A stretch of 64,000 nt of DNA from assembly GCA_015068905.1 (NCBI GenBank), contig SVJQ01000008.1:1-64000 (forward strand). Reading direction: 5' to 3'. The position numbers and the translations under genes were made by a program. The notes under the pieces are model-generated. The model was given only the letters and a program-made list of their open reading frames with translations, made no database searches and was not told where the DNA came from. The DNA comes from Oscillospiraceae bacterium (GTDB lineage Bacteria; Bacillota; Clostridia; UBA1381; UBA9506). The first letter of the stretch is position 1. Each line of letters opens with the position of its first letter. Below, in pieces: positions 6,375-16,299 of this stretch.

Positions 6375-8174
6375 TTATGATTTATACCCAAAATCCGGAA
6401 TTCTGTGCCAGCGTTTTTTAAAGTAATGGGCGGCAAGCTTGGGCTGACGGTCGCGGGTAAAGAGACCTTTTTTGTTGCCCACAACGCGCATAATGCCCTG
6501 AATGGTTGCAAAGTCGGCAAAGTTCCAAACTTGTTCGCCAATGAAATAGTCATAGCGGTCTGTAATCTGATGAACCGCCTCGTAGAAATCCACCTGATAT
6601 TCTTCGGTGAACATGACAGGTGTTGTAGCGTGGAAGCCGGCTATGGTATCGGCACCGTACTCGGTAAACATCAAGGGTTTTCCGAGTTTTTCCCAATAGT
6701 CAAGCTCTAAAGTGAGTGCCTGCTGTGCTGCCTTTAAGTCACCGCCATAGACATACCAGCCGTAATATCGGTTTAAGCAGATAACGTCAAAAAGGGGCAG
6801 GGTTTTATCTTTTGAAAAATCGTTTTGCACCCCTACAATGGTCACGGGTCGGTTTTGCGGGTCGCAGGCGTGGGCTAAGTCATAAAGAGGCTTGTAATAA
6901 CTGACGGCACTGTCAGGAAAGGTGGTGGTGTCTGACTCGTTGGCAACAGACCACATAACAACACAGGCACGGTTTTTGTCACGGCAAATCATATCACGGA
7001 TGACATCTTCGTGATGCTCTTTAGTTTTTAAAATTTTATAGGTGTCCTTTGGCTCGCCGCCGGCTGTGGCGCCGAAATTCATGTTCACGCCTACCGCTGG
7101 GGTTTCATCAATGACGCAGATGCCTTCGCGGTCACAAAGGAGCATCATTTCTTCAGAATAGGGGTAGTGGCTGGTGCGGAAGGAGTTTGCGCCCATCCAC
7201 TTCATCAGGCTCAGGTCTTTGACGTTTAAAACCTCGTCTATGCCACGACCGCGGATGGCAGAATCTTCATGCTTGCCAAAGCCTTTAAAATAAAAAGGTT
7301 TGCCGTTGATTAAAAATTCTTTGCCGCGTACTTCAACTGTTCTCACGCCGAAGGTTTCGCAGTAACAGTCCTCGCCAAAGCGCACCTCTGCCGTATAGAG
7401 ATAGGCGTTTCCCGGTTGCCAGAGGATGACATCAGGAATGATAAAAGAGCCCTCACTGCCTGCGGCTTCTGATACGACTTTGCCTTCTTCATTGCGGATA
7501 ATCAGACGGACATCTCCTGTGCCTACGGTGTCAACCTTGTATTGAACTGTGGCGGTGCTTTCATTAACAGTAGGGATGAGCGTAATATCCTGAATATAGT
7601 TTTTGGGTGTGGTATAAATTTTTACCGGTCGGGTGATGCCTGCGTAATTAAAAAAGTCAAAGTTTGGGTAGTTTTGCTTTTTGGGTGTCACCCCCGGCAT
7701 ATCGGGGATGAGCCCTGAGAGCATATTGCCGCCGGCTTCGCTGCCCACGGGAAGGGTAGAATAATTGACCCGGTTATCCACCGCAACGGTCAGTCGGTTT
7801 TCGCCGGCAGAGAGGTTCCCGTTAAGTTCAACCTCAAAGGGTAAAAAGCCACCCTTGTGCTCGGTGAGCAGTTTGCCGTTTAGATAGACCTTGGCAAAGT
7901 GGGTGACGGCGCCAAACCGCAGAACGATTCGTTCTTTGAGCATATATTCAGGCAGAAAAAAGCAGGTTTCGTACCACACAAAGCCGTAATGGTCACGAAA
8001 ATCCTCCCCCTCCTTCTGGTCGTTGTAAGAAGCAGGGACAGCGATGGTATCAGGAGTTTGCAATGGGGAATTGGCGATGCTTTCAGTAAAAGTGTCGCTT
8101 TTGTCTAATTGAAATTTCCAGATGCCGGACAAATCAATTAAAGCGCGTGAGGGTGAAAGTTTGGGGTAGAGCAT
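6375..8174 (-). CDS. uidA: Beta-glucuronidase (GH2)
   Basis: A 599-residue glycoside hydrolase family 2 enzyme that cleaves beta-D-glucuronides. The GH2 order is seen: sugar-binding jelly roll (about 10-180), Ig-like domain (about 185-280) and TIM barrel (about 285-590). The acid/base is Glu413 in VANESD and the nucleophile Glu505 in FTEYG, almost the same numbers as the E. coli enzyme. Asn567 and Lys569 in GNKKG form the NxK motif that reads the glucuronate carboxylate, which separates this enzyme from beta-galactosidases. No signal peptide is present, so it acts in the cytoplasm on imported glucuronides. It lies 18 nt behind the GPH transporter, which should import its substrate, and opposite eda and kdgK. 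Confidence 0.95.
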   Translation of the reverse strand: MLYPKLSPSRALIDLSGIWKFQLDKSDTFTESIANSPLQTPDTIAVPASYNDQKEGEDFRDHYGFVWYETCFFLPEYMLKERIVLRFGAVTHFAKVYLNGKLLTEHKGGFLPFEVELNGNLSAGENRLTVAVDNRVNYSTLPVGSEAGGNMLSGLIPDMPGVTPKKQNYPNFDFFNYAGITRPVKIYTTPKNYIQDITLIPTVNESTATVQYKVDTVGTGDVRLIIRNEEGKVVSEAAGSEGSFIIPDVILWQPGNAYLYTAEVRFGEDCYCETFGVRTVEVRGKEFLINGKPFYFKGFGKHEDSAIRGRGIDEVLNVKDLSLMKWMGANSFRTSHYPYSEEMMLLCDREGICVIDETPAVGVNMNFGATAGGEPKDTYKILKTKEHHEDVIRDMICRDKNRACVVMWSVANESDTTTFPDSAVSYYKPLYDLAHACDPQNRPVTIVGVQNDFSKDKTLPLFDVICLNRYYGWYVYGGDLKAAQQALTLELDYWEKLGKPLMFTEYGADTIAGFHATTPVMFTEEYQVDFYEAVHQITDRYDYFIGEQVWNFADFATIQGIMRVVGNKKGLFTRDRQPKLAAHYFKKRWHRIPDFGYKS

Positions 8175-8192
8175 AGTAACATCCTTTCTGTT

Positions 8193-9572
8193 TTATGAAT
8201 TTGCGTGTTGTTTTTTTATAATGCGCTGGTTTTCAGCAATTCTCTTTTTTGACAGGGGATACCAGAAAATCAGAATCACAGCAACGATAAAGTAGCAAAT
8301 GGCGGGTATCAGGGTAGAAACGGTATAAATGCGTTCTACAACTTCGGGGGCTTGCACAACGTTTTCGGTTGAGGAAACATAGCCGATTAAGGTCAGGGCA
8401 TAACCGCCAAGACCACCGGCTAATGCCTGACCGATTTTTCGTGCAAAAGAGTAAACAGCATAAACGGTGCCGTCTTCGCGGGTGCCTGTGAGGACCTCCT
8501 GACTGTCAATCACATCGGTGATAAATGCCCAGATCATCAGGTTAAAAAGACCAACGCCGAGGTTTCCGAAAATGAGAAAGATACAGAAAATCCACGGATT
8601 TCGTATGCGCAGCATAAACAGCAAAAAGAAGATAACAGAGGTAAATAAAACAGCTACGCCTGAGGCTTCCTTCTTGCCGAATTTTTCTGCTATGATTGCG
8701 CTGAATGGTGCAAGGAGAAGAGTGCAGACGGTTTGCAAAAAGCCAGCTACGCTCATAGCCTCTTTGCTTTTAAAATAGTCCATAAAGAGGTACAGGTTCA
8801 TGGTGTTTGATAGTATAGAAGATAAAAGCAATACAATAGCGGCAGCGATGATTGCCCAGAGAGCGCGGTTTTTCAGCATTCCCTTTAGTGCGGTACCAAA
8901 GCTGATATCTTGCTCCTTCGGCGGTGGTGTAACCCGCTCGCGAACAAGAATATAGCATAGTCCGTAACAGATGAGAGCAAGTGCACCAAAGGCCAGTACA
9001 ACCGGCAGAAAACGGTCGCCTAAAATCAGTTGATTTCCCGAAGAATCGTAAGTGTAGATGAAAAGGGGAACACCCACCGATACAATGACACCGGCAATGG
9101 CTGCACCGATAGAACGGAAGGTAGAAAGAGAGGTGCGCTCAACGGGGTCTTCGGTGATGGCAGATGCCATAGAGCCATAGGGAATGTTGATTGCTGTGTA
9201 ACAGATGCTGCCCCAGAACAGGTAGGTGATATAAATGTACACAAGCTTTCCGGCGTAGGTCAGGTTTTTTGCGGCAGGGATGAACATCACAATGCCTGCA
9301 AGCACAACAGGCACAGCCATACGCAAAATCCAGGGCCGGAACCGCCCGTTTTTGGTGGGTTTTGATTTGTCAACGATGCGCCCCATGGTGATGTCAGTCA
9401 CAGCATCCACAGCGCGTGCAACCAAGAAAAGGGTTCCCACCACCTCGCCGGCGATGCCTAAAACCTTTGTGTAAAAAACCATTAAAAATGAGCTTGCCAG
9501 AATAAAGAAAAAGTCATTACCAAGGTCACCCAGCATATATCCGATTTTATCTTTTAAACTAAATTTTCTCAC
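8193..9572 (-). CDS. GPH-family sugar:cation symporter (probable glucuronide transporter)
   Basis: A 459-residue, about 12-segment membrane protein of the glycoside-pentoside-hexuronide family. The N-terminus (KIGYMLGDLGNDFFF) and the RAVDAVTDITMGRIVD block are typical of it. Given that beta-glucuronidase follows after 18 nt, glucuronide import is the natural inference, as with UidB. I prefer GTG 9572 because AAGGAG is nine bases before it; TTG 9578 is only three bases from that site. The divergent promoter region faces eda-kdgK. Confidence 0.88.
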   Translation of the reverse strand: MRKFSLKDKIGYMLGDLGNDFFFILASSFLMVFYTKVLGIAGEVVGTLFLVARAVDAVTDITMGRIVDKSKPTKNGRFRPWILRMAVPVVLAGIVMFIPAAKNLTYAGKLVYIYITYLFWGSICYTAINIPYGSMASAITEDPVERTSLSTFRSIGAAIAGVIVSVGVPLFIYTYDSSGNQLILGDRFLPVVLAFGALALICYGLCYILVRERVTPPPKEQDISFGTALKGMLKNRALWAIIAAAIVLLLSSILSNTMNLYLFMDYFKSKEAMSVAGFLQTVCTLLLAPFSAIIAEKFGKKEASGVAVLFTSVIFFLLFMLRIRNPWIFCIFLIFGNLGVGLFNLMIWAFITDVIDSQEVLTGTREDGTVYAVYSFARKIGQALAGGLGGYALTLIGYVSSTENVVQAPEVVERIYTVSTLIPAICYFIVAVILIFWYPLSKKRIAENQRIIKKQHANS

Positions 9573-9648
9573 GTTCAAACACTCCTTTTGTCCATTAGTG
9601 TATCCCTATTTTTTTGTTTCTATTGAAAAAATTGATAAAAAGTGAAAA

Positions 9649-9677
9649 AAGATATAAAATAATGCAAAATGTATCAA
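9649..9677 (-). promoter_or_regulatory. Possible promoter for the transporter/glucuronidase operon
   Basis: On the minus strand TTGATA (9677-9672), 17 nt, TATCTT (9654-9649). The -10 is weak, so this is a tentative call. The -35 overlaps the TGTATCA half-site at 9670-9676. Confidence 0.4.
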
Positions 9678-9723
9678 GAAAAATCGATTTGAAAACTTGA
9701 CCAAAGGAATTGTTTGTGATACA
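9670..9723. promoter_or_regulatory. Inverted TGTATCA / TGATACA half-sites, possible operator pair
   Basis: TGTATCA (9670-9676) and its exact reverse complement TGATACA (9717-9723) lie 40 nt apart between the divergent promoters. One overlaps the -35 candidate of the glucuronidase operon and the other the -10 of eda-kdgK. A hexuronate-responsive repressor could control both arms from here; none is encoded in the window. Confidence 0.4.
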
Positions 9724-9725
9724 AT
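9697..9725 (+). promoter_or_regulatory. Sigma-A type promoter for eda-kdgK
   Basis: TTGACC (9697-9702), 17 nt, TACAAT (9720-9725), 65 nt before the eda start codon. Confidence 0.75.
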
Positions 9726-9790
9726 ATATCTTGAGGTAATTTTGTTATACTAATAGTGTTATATTATAGACAACAAGAGAGGAGAAAATC

Positions 9791-10435
9791 ATGGATAAGG
9801 AAAAAATTATTACCAAAATTTGTGACTCCGGCATTGTGGCTGTTGTTCGCGCAAAAGATGCAGATCAGGCCATCAGAATTGCTGACGCTTGTATCGAAGG
9901 CGGCGTTCCGGCTATCGAACTGACCTTTACAGTTCCCGGTGCACATCACGTTATTGAAGAACTGTCAAAACGTTATACCCCTGACCAGATTATTTTAGGT
10001 GCAGGTACTGTTATGGATTCAGAAACTGCAAGAATTGCAATCCTGTCCGGCGCACAGTACATCGTAAGCCCCTATTTTAATTTAGAAACCGTTAAGCTGT
10101 GTAACCGCTACAGAACAGCTTGCATGCCCGGTGCTATGACCATTAAAGAAGTGGTTGAAGCAATGGAAGCAGGTGCAGACATCGTTAAGCTCTTCCCGGG
10201 TGAAGCAGGCGGTCCCGGTATGATTAAAGCTATCCGTGGTCCTATCCCTTATGCTAAAATTATGCCTACCGGCGGCGTTGATGTTAATAACGTTGCTGAC
10301 TGGATAAAAGCAGGTGCTGTTGCAGTTGGTGCAGGCAGCTCTCTGACTGCCGGTGCTAAAACCGGTGACTATGCGGCAATCACCGCTATGGGTCGCGAAT
10401 TCGTTAAGAGAATTAAAGAAGCTAGAGGACAATAA
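9791..10435 (+). CDS. eda: KDPG / 4-hydroxy-2-oxoglutarate aldolase
   Basis: A 214-residue class I aldolase that splits 2-keto-3-deoxy-6-phosphogluconate into pyruvate and glyceraldehyde-3-phosphate. Seen: Arg20 in VVRAK, Glu43 in AIELTFT, and Schiff-base Lys133 in DIVKLFPGE, at the same number as in the E. coli enzyme. ATG 9791 follows GAGGAG. It is the last step of hexuronate breakdown and sits 24 nt before the KDG kinase gene that makes its substrate, and divergent from the beta-glucuronidase operon. Uronate isomerase, reductase and dehydratase genes are not in the window. Confidence 0.95.
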   Translation: MDKEKIITKICDSGIVAVVRAKDADQAIRIADACIEGGVPAIELTFTVPGAHHVIEELSKRYTPDQIILGAGTVMDSETARIAILSGAQYIVSPYFNLETVKLCNRYRTACMPGAMTIKEVVEAMEAGADIVKLFPGEAGGPGMIKAIRGPIPYAKIMPTGGVDVNNVADWIKAGAVAVGAGSSLTAGAKTGDYAAITAMGREFVKRIKEARGQ

Positions 10436-10459
10436 TTAATTTAAATTGGAGGCTGTATA

Positions 10460-11482
10460 ATGGCTAAAGTAGTTACTTTTGGTGAAATTATGTTAAGACT
10501 TCAGACCTATGACTATCAGAGACTGATTCAGGCAACCGGTCTGGAAGCAAAATTCGGCGGCGGCGAAGCAAACGTTGCTGTATCCTTGGCAAACTATGGC
10601 CACGATGCTCACTTTGTTACCAAACTGCCCGATAACTTAATTGGCGCATGGTGCGAATCTGAACTGAGAAAGTATAATGTTAAAACTGATTATATTGCAA
10701 AAGGTGGCGAACGTGTTGGTATCTACTTTGTAGAAAAAGGCGCTTCTCAGCGTGCTTCCACCGTTACCTATGACCGTGCTCATTCTTCCATTTCAACAGC
10801 AAAACCTGCTGATTTTGATTGGGATGCTATTTTTGATGGTGCTGATTGGTTCCACTTTACCGGCATCACCCCGGCGCTGTCTGATGATGCGGCAGAACTT
10901 TGCCTCTTGGCCTGCAAGGCTGCGAAAGCAAAGGGCGTTACCGTAAGCTGTGACTTAAACTTCAGAAAGAAGCTTTGGACCAGCGAAAAAGCCGGCAAGG
11001 TTATGGGCGGCCTGATGGAATATGTTGACGTGTGCATCGCAAACGAAGAAGACGCTGAAAAAGTATTCGGCATCAAGGCTTCTGCAACCGATATCACAAC
11101 CGGTGAACTGTCTGACGCAGGTTACCGTGATGTTGCAAAGCAGCTGGCTGACAAATTCGGTTTTTCACACGTTGCAATCACCCTGCGTGAAAGCATTTCT
11201 GCATCTGTTAACAACTGGTCTGCGCTGTTCTATGATGGCAAGGATTATTACAAATCCAAAAAATACACCATTAATATCGTTGACCGTGTAGGCGGTGGCG
11301 ACTCTTTTGGTGGCGGCCTGATTTACGGTATGCTGGAAAAATACAGTATGCAGGATACCATTGAGTTTGCTGTGGCAGCTTCCTGCCTGAAGCACTCTAT
11401 TGAAGGTGACTTTAACTTAGTAAGCGTTAAAGAAGTTCAGGCACTGGCCGGCGGCGACGGCTCAGGTAGAGTACAGAGATAA
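10460..11482 (+). CDS. kdgK: 2-keto-3-deoxygluconate kinase (PfkB family)
   Basis: A 340-residue PfkB/ribokinase-family sugar kinase. Seen: the N-terminal GGGEANVAVSLANYG block and the C-terminal signature DRVGGGDSFGGGL, whose Asp is the catalytic base. With eda 24 nt upstream and a glucuronide locus divergent, KDG (2-dehydro-3-deoxygluconate) is the expected substrate. Sequence alone would only say sugar kinase. GGAGG precedes ATG 10460. A GC-rich hairpin ends the operon. Confidence 0.88.
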   Translation: MAKVVTFGEIMLRLQTYDYQRLIQATGLEAKFGGGEANVAVSLANYGHDAHFVTKLPDNLIGAWCESELRKYNVKTDYIAKGGERVGIYFVEKGASQRASTVTYDRAHSSISTAKPADFDWDAIFDGADWFHFTGITPALSDDAAELCLLACKAAKAKGVTVSCDLNFRKKLWTSEKAGKVMGGLMEYVDVCIANEEDAEKVFGIKASATDITTGELSDAGYRDVAKQLADKFGFSHVAITLRESISASVNNWSALFYDGKDYYKSKKYTINIVDRVGGGDSFGGGLIYGMLEKYSMQDTIEFAVAASCLKHSIEGDFNLVSVKEVQALAGGDGSGRVQR

Positions 11483-11492
11483 TTTTTGCGTG

Positions 11493-11531
11493 CAGTGCAA
11501 CCGCTTGTCGGTTGCACTGTATGACTTTTTT
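11493..11531 (+). terminator. Intrinsic terminator after kdgK
   Basis: CAGTGCAACCG (11493-11503) and CGGTTGCACTG (11509-11519) form a perfect 11-bp stem; a run of seven Ts follows at 11525-11531 after a five-base gap (TATGA plus C), so efficiency may be below maximum. Confidence 0.75.
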
Positions 11532-11582
11532 GATACGGGCAGAGTAGCCTGATGTGAACTTAGCTAGGGGGCGTTTTAGAAG

Positions 11583-13031
11583 ATGAACAAACAAGAATCT
11601 GTTATGATTTCTGATAAATTAAAAGAAGAATGCGGTGTATTCGGCTTTTACGATAATGACGGTTTTGACGTGGCAAGGCTGACCTATTACGGTCTTTATG
11701 GTCTGCAGCATCGCGGTCAACAGAGTGCCGGCATTGCGGTTAATGACGATAATGTTTTCCGTTGCCACAAAGACCTGGGTCTGGTGCCGGACATTTTTAA
11801 TGACAGAATTTTAAGCAATTTAAACGGTACAATTTCTGTCGGCCATGTTCGTTATTCAACTAAAGGCGGCAACAAGCGTGAAAATGCACAGCCTTTAGTT
11901 TATCAGTATGTAAAAGGCACCTTAGCTTTAGCGTATAACGGTAACTTAATTAACGCAGGTGAACTGCGTGAGGAATTTCAGAAAAACGGTGCTATTTTCC
12001 ACACCACCATTGACCCTGAGGTTATGATGTATAAAATTGCACAGGAGAGAATTAAAACTCATGCCATTGAGCGTGCTGTTTTAAATATGATGGATTATGT
12101 TCACGGGGCATATTCTTTAGTCTTAATGAGTCCCCGCAAACTGATTGGCGCAAGAGACCCTTACGGTCTCCATCCCTTATCTATTGGTAAATTGGAGAAT
12201 TCCTATGTGCTTTCTTCGGAGACATGTGTTTTTGATAACATCGGCGCAGAGTTCATCCGCGATGTGGAGCCGGGTGAGGTTGTCTGGATTGATAAAGACG
12301 GTCTCCATTCCATTAAGCACGAAAAGGCACTACAGAGAGCCAGAATTTGTGTTTTTGAATATGTATACAATGCAAGACCTGACAGCGTAATTCAGGGTGC
12401 CAGCGTGTATGAAGTGAGAAAAGCTATGGGTCATCAGCTGGCAAAAGAGCATCCTGTGGATGCGGATTTAGTTTTCGGTGTACCTGATTCCGGTCTTTGT
12501 GCCGCTATTGGTTATGCTGAAGAATCAGGCCTGCCTTACGGTAAAGGTTTTATTAAAAATAAATATGTGGGAAGAACTTTCATTCTCCCCACTCAGGCGC
12601 AACGTGAAGCTGCAGTTAACATTAAATTGAATGTGTTAAGGAGCAGTGTAGAGGGTAAGAGAGTTGTTATGATTGATGACTCTATCGTCCGTGGTACAAC
12701 CTGTGCCAATATTATTCGGGCTTTAAAGGATGCCGGTGCAAAAGAAGTGCATATGCGCGTTTCCTCACCGCCGTTTTTATGGCCTTGTTACTTCGGTACA
12801 GACATTCCTTCACGGGATTGCTTGATGGCTGTCAAATACAGTATAGAAGAAATCAGACAAAAAATCGGTGCTGATTCTTTAGGCTATTTGAGTATTGACG
12901 GATTAAAAGAAGCAACAAAATCCTTAAACTGCGATTATTGTCAGGCATGCTTCACCGGGAAATATCCTATGGATGTTCCCTTAAACGTAGATAAATCTAA
13001 TTATGAACACACCAAGGAGGGCAAAAAATGA
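11583..13031 (+). CDS. purF: Amidophosphoribosyltransferase
   Basis: A 482-residue enzyme that makes 5-phosphoribosylamine from PRPP and glutamine, the first committed step of purine synthesis. The class II glutaminase domain begins after a 16-residue propeptide with Cys17 (EECGVFGFY) as the N-terminal nucleophile to be exposed. The PRPP loop [13 protein letters not shown] is in the C-terminal domain. [13 protein letters not shown] near the end carries Cys ligands of the Bacillus-type [4Fe-4S] cluster, consistent with an anaerobe. It heads purFMNHD and overlaps purM by 4 nt. I see no purine riboswitch in the 100 nt upstream. The in-frame ATG at 11604 is a less likely start. Confidence 0.97.
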   Translation: MNKQESVMISDKLKEECGVFGFYDNDGFDVARLTYYGLYGLQHRGQQSAGIAVNDDNVFRCHKDLGLVPDIFNDRILSNLNGTISVGHVRYSTKGGNKRENAQPLVYQYVKGTLALAYNGNLINAGELREEFQKNGAIFHTTIDPEVMMYKIAQERIKTHAIERAVLNMMDYVHGAYSLVLMSPRKLIGARDPYGLHPLSIGKLENSYVLSSETCVFDNIGAEFIRDVEPGEVVWIDKDGLHSIKHEKALQRARICVFEYVYNARPDSVIQGASVYEVRKAMGHQLAKEHPVDADLVFGVPDSGLCAAIGYAEESGLPYGKGFIKNKYVGRTFILPTQAQREAAVNIKLNVLRSSVEGKRVVMIDDSIVRGTTCANIIRALKDAGAKEVHMRVSSPPFLWPCYFGTDIPSRDCLMAVKYSIEEIRQKIGADSLGYLSIDGLKEATKSLNCDYCQACFTGKYPMDVPLNVDKSNYEHTKEGKK

Positions 13032-14062
13032 GTACAGCATATAAAGCAGCCGGCGTTGATGTTGAGGCCGGTTACGAAGCAGTTAAATTGATGAAGGAGC
13101 ACGTTAACAAAACCTTTACTTCCGGCGTTTTAAGCGGTCTGGGCGGTTTTGGTGGTTTGTTTGAACTGGGCAAAGGTTATGAAAATCCTGTTCTTGTTTC
13201 CGGTACTGACGGTGTCGGCACCAAGCTTCGCCTTGCATTTTTGATGGACAAGCATGACACCATTGGTCAGGACTGTGTGGCTATGTGTGCTAACGACATT
13301 GCCTGCTCTGGTGCAAAACCTCTGTTTTTCTTAGACTACCTTGCAGTAGGTAAAAACGTGCCCACCCGTATTGCAGAAATTGTTAAGGGTGTAGCAGACG
13401 GATGTCTGCAGGCAGGTGCTGCGCTCATCGGCGGTGAAACTGCTGAAATGCCCGGTTTTTATGAAGTGGATGAATATGACCTGGCAGGCTTCTGCGTTGG
13501 TGTTGTTGACAAAGACAAGATTGTTGACGGCACGAAAACTAAAAAAGGCGATGTGCTGGTTGGTATTGCTTCTTCCGGTATTCATTCTAACGGCTATTCT
13601 TTAGTCCGCAAAATCTTTAACTTAGATGCAGAGGGTGCTAAAGAACGCCTGATGGAAACCCCGGCAGGCCTTGGCAAAACCTTGGGCGAGGCGCTCCTAA
13701 CCCCGACTAAGATTTATGTAAAGCCCCTTTTATCAGTGATTGAAAATTTCGGTATTCACGCTGTTTCTCACATCACAGGTGGCGGCTTTTATGAAAATAT
13801 TCCCCGTATGTTGCCTGATGGTTTGCATGCTGAGATTGTTAAGAACAGCTTTGAAATTCCGGCTATCTTCCGTTTGATGGAAGAAACTGCGAAGCTGTCT
13901 GAACGTGACCTCTTTAATACCTTTAACATGGGTATTGGTCTTTGCTTGGCTGTTGAAAAAGACAAGGCAGATGCCATCGTTAGCCACTTAAACGCTATGG
14001 GCGAAAAAGCCTGGGTGATTGGTGAAGTGGCAGAAGGTGGCGGCGACGTTGTTTTAGGCTAA
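13028..14062 (+). CDS. purM: Phosphoribosylformylglycinamidine cyclo-ligase
   Basis: A 344-residue AIR synthetase that closes the imidazole ring using ATP (FGAM to AIR). Typical blocks are seen: [15 protein letters not shown] at the start, [40 protein letters not shown], and [11 protein letters not shown]. The length is normal for the family. AAGGAGGG is embedded in the end of purF and the start codon overlaps purF's stop, so translation is coupled. purN follows after 11 nt. Confidence 0.97.
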   Translation: MSTAYKAAGVDVEAGYEAVKLMKEHVNKTFTSGVLSGLGGFGGLFELGKGYENPVLVSGTDGVGTKLRLAFLMDKHDTIGQDCVAMCANDIACSGAKPLFFLDYLAVGKNVPTRIAEIVKGVADGCLQAGAALIGGETAEMPGFYEVDEYDLAGFCVGVVDKDKIVDGTKTKKGDVLVGIASSGIHSNGYSLVRKIFNLDAEGAKERLMETPAGLGKTLGEALLTPTKIYVKPLLSVIENFGIHAVSHITGGGFYENIPRMLPDGLHAEIVKNSFEIPAIFRLMEETAKLSERDLFNTFNMGIGLCLAVEKDKADAIVSHLNAMGEKAWVIGEVAEGGGDVVLG

Positions 14063-14073
14063 GAGGGAAGACT

Positions 14074-14709
14074 ATGAGTAATAAAAAACGAATTGGCGTT
14101 TTGGTTTCCGGCGGCGGCACAAACCTGCAGGCGTTGATTGATGCTCAGGCAAGGGGCGAACTTACAAGTGGCGAAATTGCCGTTGTTGTGGCAAGTAAGC
14201 CCGGCGTCTTTGCCTTGGAGAGAGCCGCAAAAGCCGGCATAGAAGGCATTGTGGTAGAAAGAAAGAGCTTTTCAGATAAAGCCTCTTTTGAAGCAAAGCT
14301 TTTGGAAGAGCTGTCAAACCGCCAGATAGATATTTTAATTTTAGCCGGCTTTATGCTGGTGTTATCTGATGATTTTGTCAAGCAGTTTCCTGACAGAATT
14401 ATCAACGTGCATCCGGCGCTGATTCCGTCATTCTGTGGTGACGGGTTTTATGGCCTGCACGTTCATGAACGTGCCTTAGAGTATGGCGTTAAGGTAACCG
14501 GTGCAACAGTACACTTTGTAAATGAGGTAACCGATGGCGGTGCCATTATTCTGCAAAAGGCTGTGGAGATTCCTGAAGGAATTTCAGCAGAAGACTTGCA
14601 GCAAAAGGTTATGAAAGAAGCAGAGCATATTCTGCTTCCTAAAGCGGCAGAGCTTTTATGTGCCGGCAAGGTTAAGCGTGACGGTCGGCGCGTTATGATT
14701 TACGAATAA
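14074..14709 (+). CDS. purN: Phosphoribosylglycinamide formyltransferase
   Basis: A 211-residue GAR transformylase that uses 10-formyltetrahydrofolate. Seen: GVLVSGGGTNLQAL for the phosphate, and INVHPALIPSFCGDGFYGLHVHE, which carries the catalytic Asn-His, with the Asp in the later VTDGGAI block. It sits in purFMNHD and ends 24 nt before the chosen purH start. Confidence 0.96.
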   Translation: MSNKKRIGVLVSGGGTNLQALIDAQARGELTSGEIAVVVASKPGVFALERAAKAGIEGIVVERKSFSDKASFEAKLLEELSNRQIDILILAGFMLVLSDDFVKQFPDRIINVHPALIPSFCGDGFYGLHVHERALEYGVKVTGATVHFVNEVTDGGAIILQKAVEIPEGISAEDLQQKVMKEAEHILLPKAAELLCAGKVKRDGRRVMIYE

Positions 14710-14733
14710 ATGACAAAAGAAGGGAAGAGTAAA

Positions 14734-16278
14734 ATGGCAAAAAGAGCATTACTCAGCGTATCTGATAAAAACGGCATTGTAGAATTTGCAAAAGGACTTA
14801 TTGACTTAGGTTTTGAAATCGTTTCCACAGGCGGAACCAAAAAAGCATTAGAGGCAGCAGGTTTAGCTGTTACCGGTGTTTCTGAAATTACCGGTTTCCC
14901 CGAATGCTTAGATGGTCGTGTTAAGACCCTGCACCCCAAAATTCATGCAGGCATCTTAGCAATGCGCTCCAATCCTGAACACATGGAACAGCTCGCAGAA
15001 TTAGGCGTTGACACCATCGACGTTGTTGCAATCAACCTGTATCCTTTTAAGGAGACCATTCAGAAAGAGGGCGTAACCTTAGAAGATGCTATTGAAAACA
15101 TTGACATCGGCGGTCCTACCATGATTCGTGCGGCAGCTAAAAACTATCAGGATGTTGCTGTTGTGGTTGACCCGGCAGACTATGAAACTGTTTTGGCTGA
15201 ATACAAGGCAAACGGCGAAGTGAGCCGCGATACCAAGTTCTATTTAGCTTATAAAGTGTTTGAACATACCGCAAGCTACGATACTTTAATTTCTACATAT
15301 TTAAGAAAAACCATCGGCAAGGAACTGTTCCCCAAAAATCTGTCTTTAACCTTTGAAAAGGTGCAGGATATGCGCTATGGTGAAAACCCCCATCAGCAGG
15401 CTGTATTCTACAAAGAGGTTGGTCCTTGCTGTGGCACACTTTCTGCAGCGAAACAGCTCCACGGTAAGGAACTTTCTTACAACAACATTAACGATGCTAA
15501 CGGCGCTCTGGATTTAGTAAAAGAGTTTACTGAGCCTACCGTGGTTGCATCCAAGCACGCTAACCCCTGTGGTGTTGGCACCGGCGAAACCATTTATGAG
15601 GCTTATATGAAGGCTTATGAGGGCGACCCCGTTTCCATCTTCGGTGGCATTATTGCGGCAAACCGCGAGATTGATGCTGCAACTGCGACAGAGATGAGCA
15701 AAATATTCTTAGAGATTATCGTTGCTCCCTCTTTCTCAAAAGAAGCGATTGAAATTTTAACGCAGAAGCAAAACATTCGTTTGTTAGAGCTGCCCAGCAT
15801 TGCTGTGAAACCCGACATTAACGACTTTGATATGAAAAAGGTTATGGGTGGATTGCTCGTTCAGCAGCGTGATACAGAGTTGTATGACGAAGAAAACTGG
15901 ACAGTTGTAACAAAAGCACAGCCCACAGAGCAGCAGATTCGTGATATGAAATTTGCATGGAAGGTTGTTAAGCACACCAAGTCTAACGCTATTGCAGTTG
16001 CAAAAGACAATATGTCCATCGGTGTTGGTCCCGGTCAGACAAACCGTGTTATGGCGGCAAGAATTGCTCTTGACTATGCAGGTGACCGTGCAGAGGGTGC
16101 GGCACTGGCATCTGATGCTTTCTTCCCCTTCCCGGATACTGTTGAAGAAGCTGCAAAGGCAGGTATCAAAGCAATTATTCAACCCGGCGGTTCTAAGAAG
16201 GATCAGGAATCCATTGACGCTTGTGACAAACACGGCATTGCTATGGTGTTCGTAGGTATGCGTCACTTTAAACACTAA
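14734..16278 (+). CDS. purH: Bifunctional AICAR formyltransferase / IMP cyclohydrolase
   Basis: A 514-residue two-domain enzyme for the last two steps to IMP. The N-terminal MGS-like cyclohydrolase domain is marked by [17 protein letters not shown] and [15 protein letters not shown]; the transformylase domain by [26 protein letters not shown] and [15 protein letters not shown] chose ATG 14734 because AGGGAAG is eight bases before it; an in-frame ATG at 14710 abuts the purN stop and would add eight residues without a clear ribosome binding site. Confidence 0.96.
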   Translation: MAKRALLSVSDKNGIVEFAKGLIDLGFEIVSTGGTKKALEAAGLAVTGVSEITGFPECLDGRVKTLHPKIHAGILAMRSNPEHMEQLAELGVDTIDVVAINLYPFKETIQKEGVTLEDAIENIDIGGPTMIRAAAKNYQDVAVVVDPADYETVLAEYKANGEVSRDTKFYLAYKVFEHTASYDTLISTYLRKTIGKELFPKNLSLTFEKVQDMRYGENPHQQAVFYKEVGPCCGTLSAAKQLHGKELSYNNINDANGALDLVKEFTEPTVVASKHANPCGVGTGETIYEAYMKAYEGDPVSIFGGIIAANREIDAATATEMSKIFLEIIVAPSFSKEAIEILTQKQNIRLLELPSIAVKPDINDFDMKKVMGGLLVQQRDTELYDEENWTVVTKAQPTEQQIRDMKFAWKVVKHTKSNAIAVAKDNMSIGVGPGQTNRVMAARIALDYAGDRAEGAALASDAFFPFPDTVEEAAKAGIKAIIQPGGSKKDQESIDACDKHGIAMVFVGMRHFKH

Positions 16279-16299
16279 TCATCGAAAGGACAGAAGGAC

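Noticed and set aside
11483-11582. Purine riboswitch upstream of purF
   Set aside because: The 100 nt hold a kdgK terminator and no guanine/adenine aptamer signature; there is not enough room for the three-way junction plus expression platform.
15784-16275. 163-residue minus-strand ORF inside purH
   Set aside because: It lies wholly antisense to purH and has the Cys/Phe/Asn-rich look of a reverse-frame shadow, with no ribosome binding site or motif.
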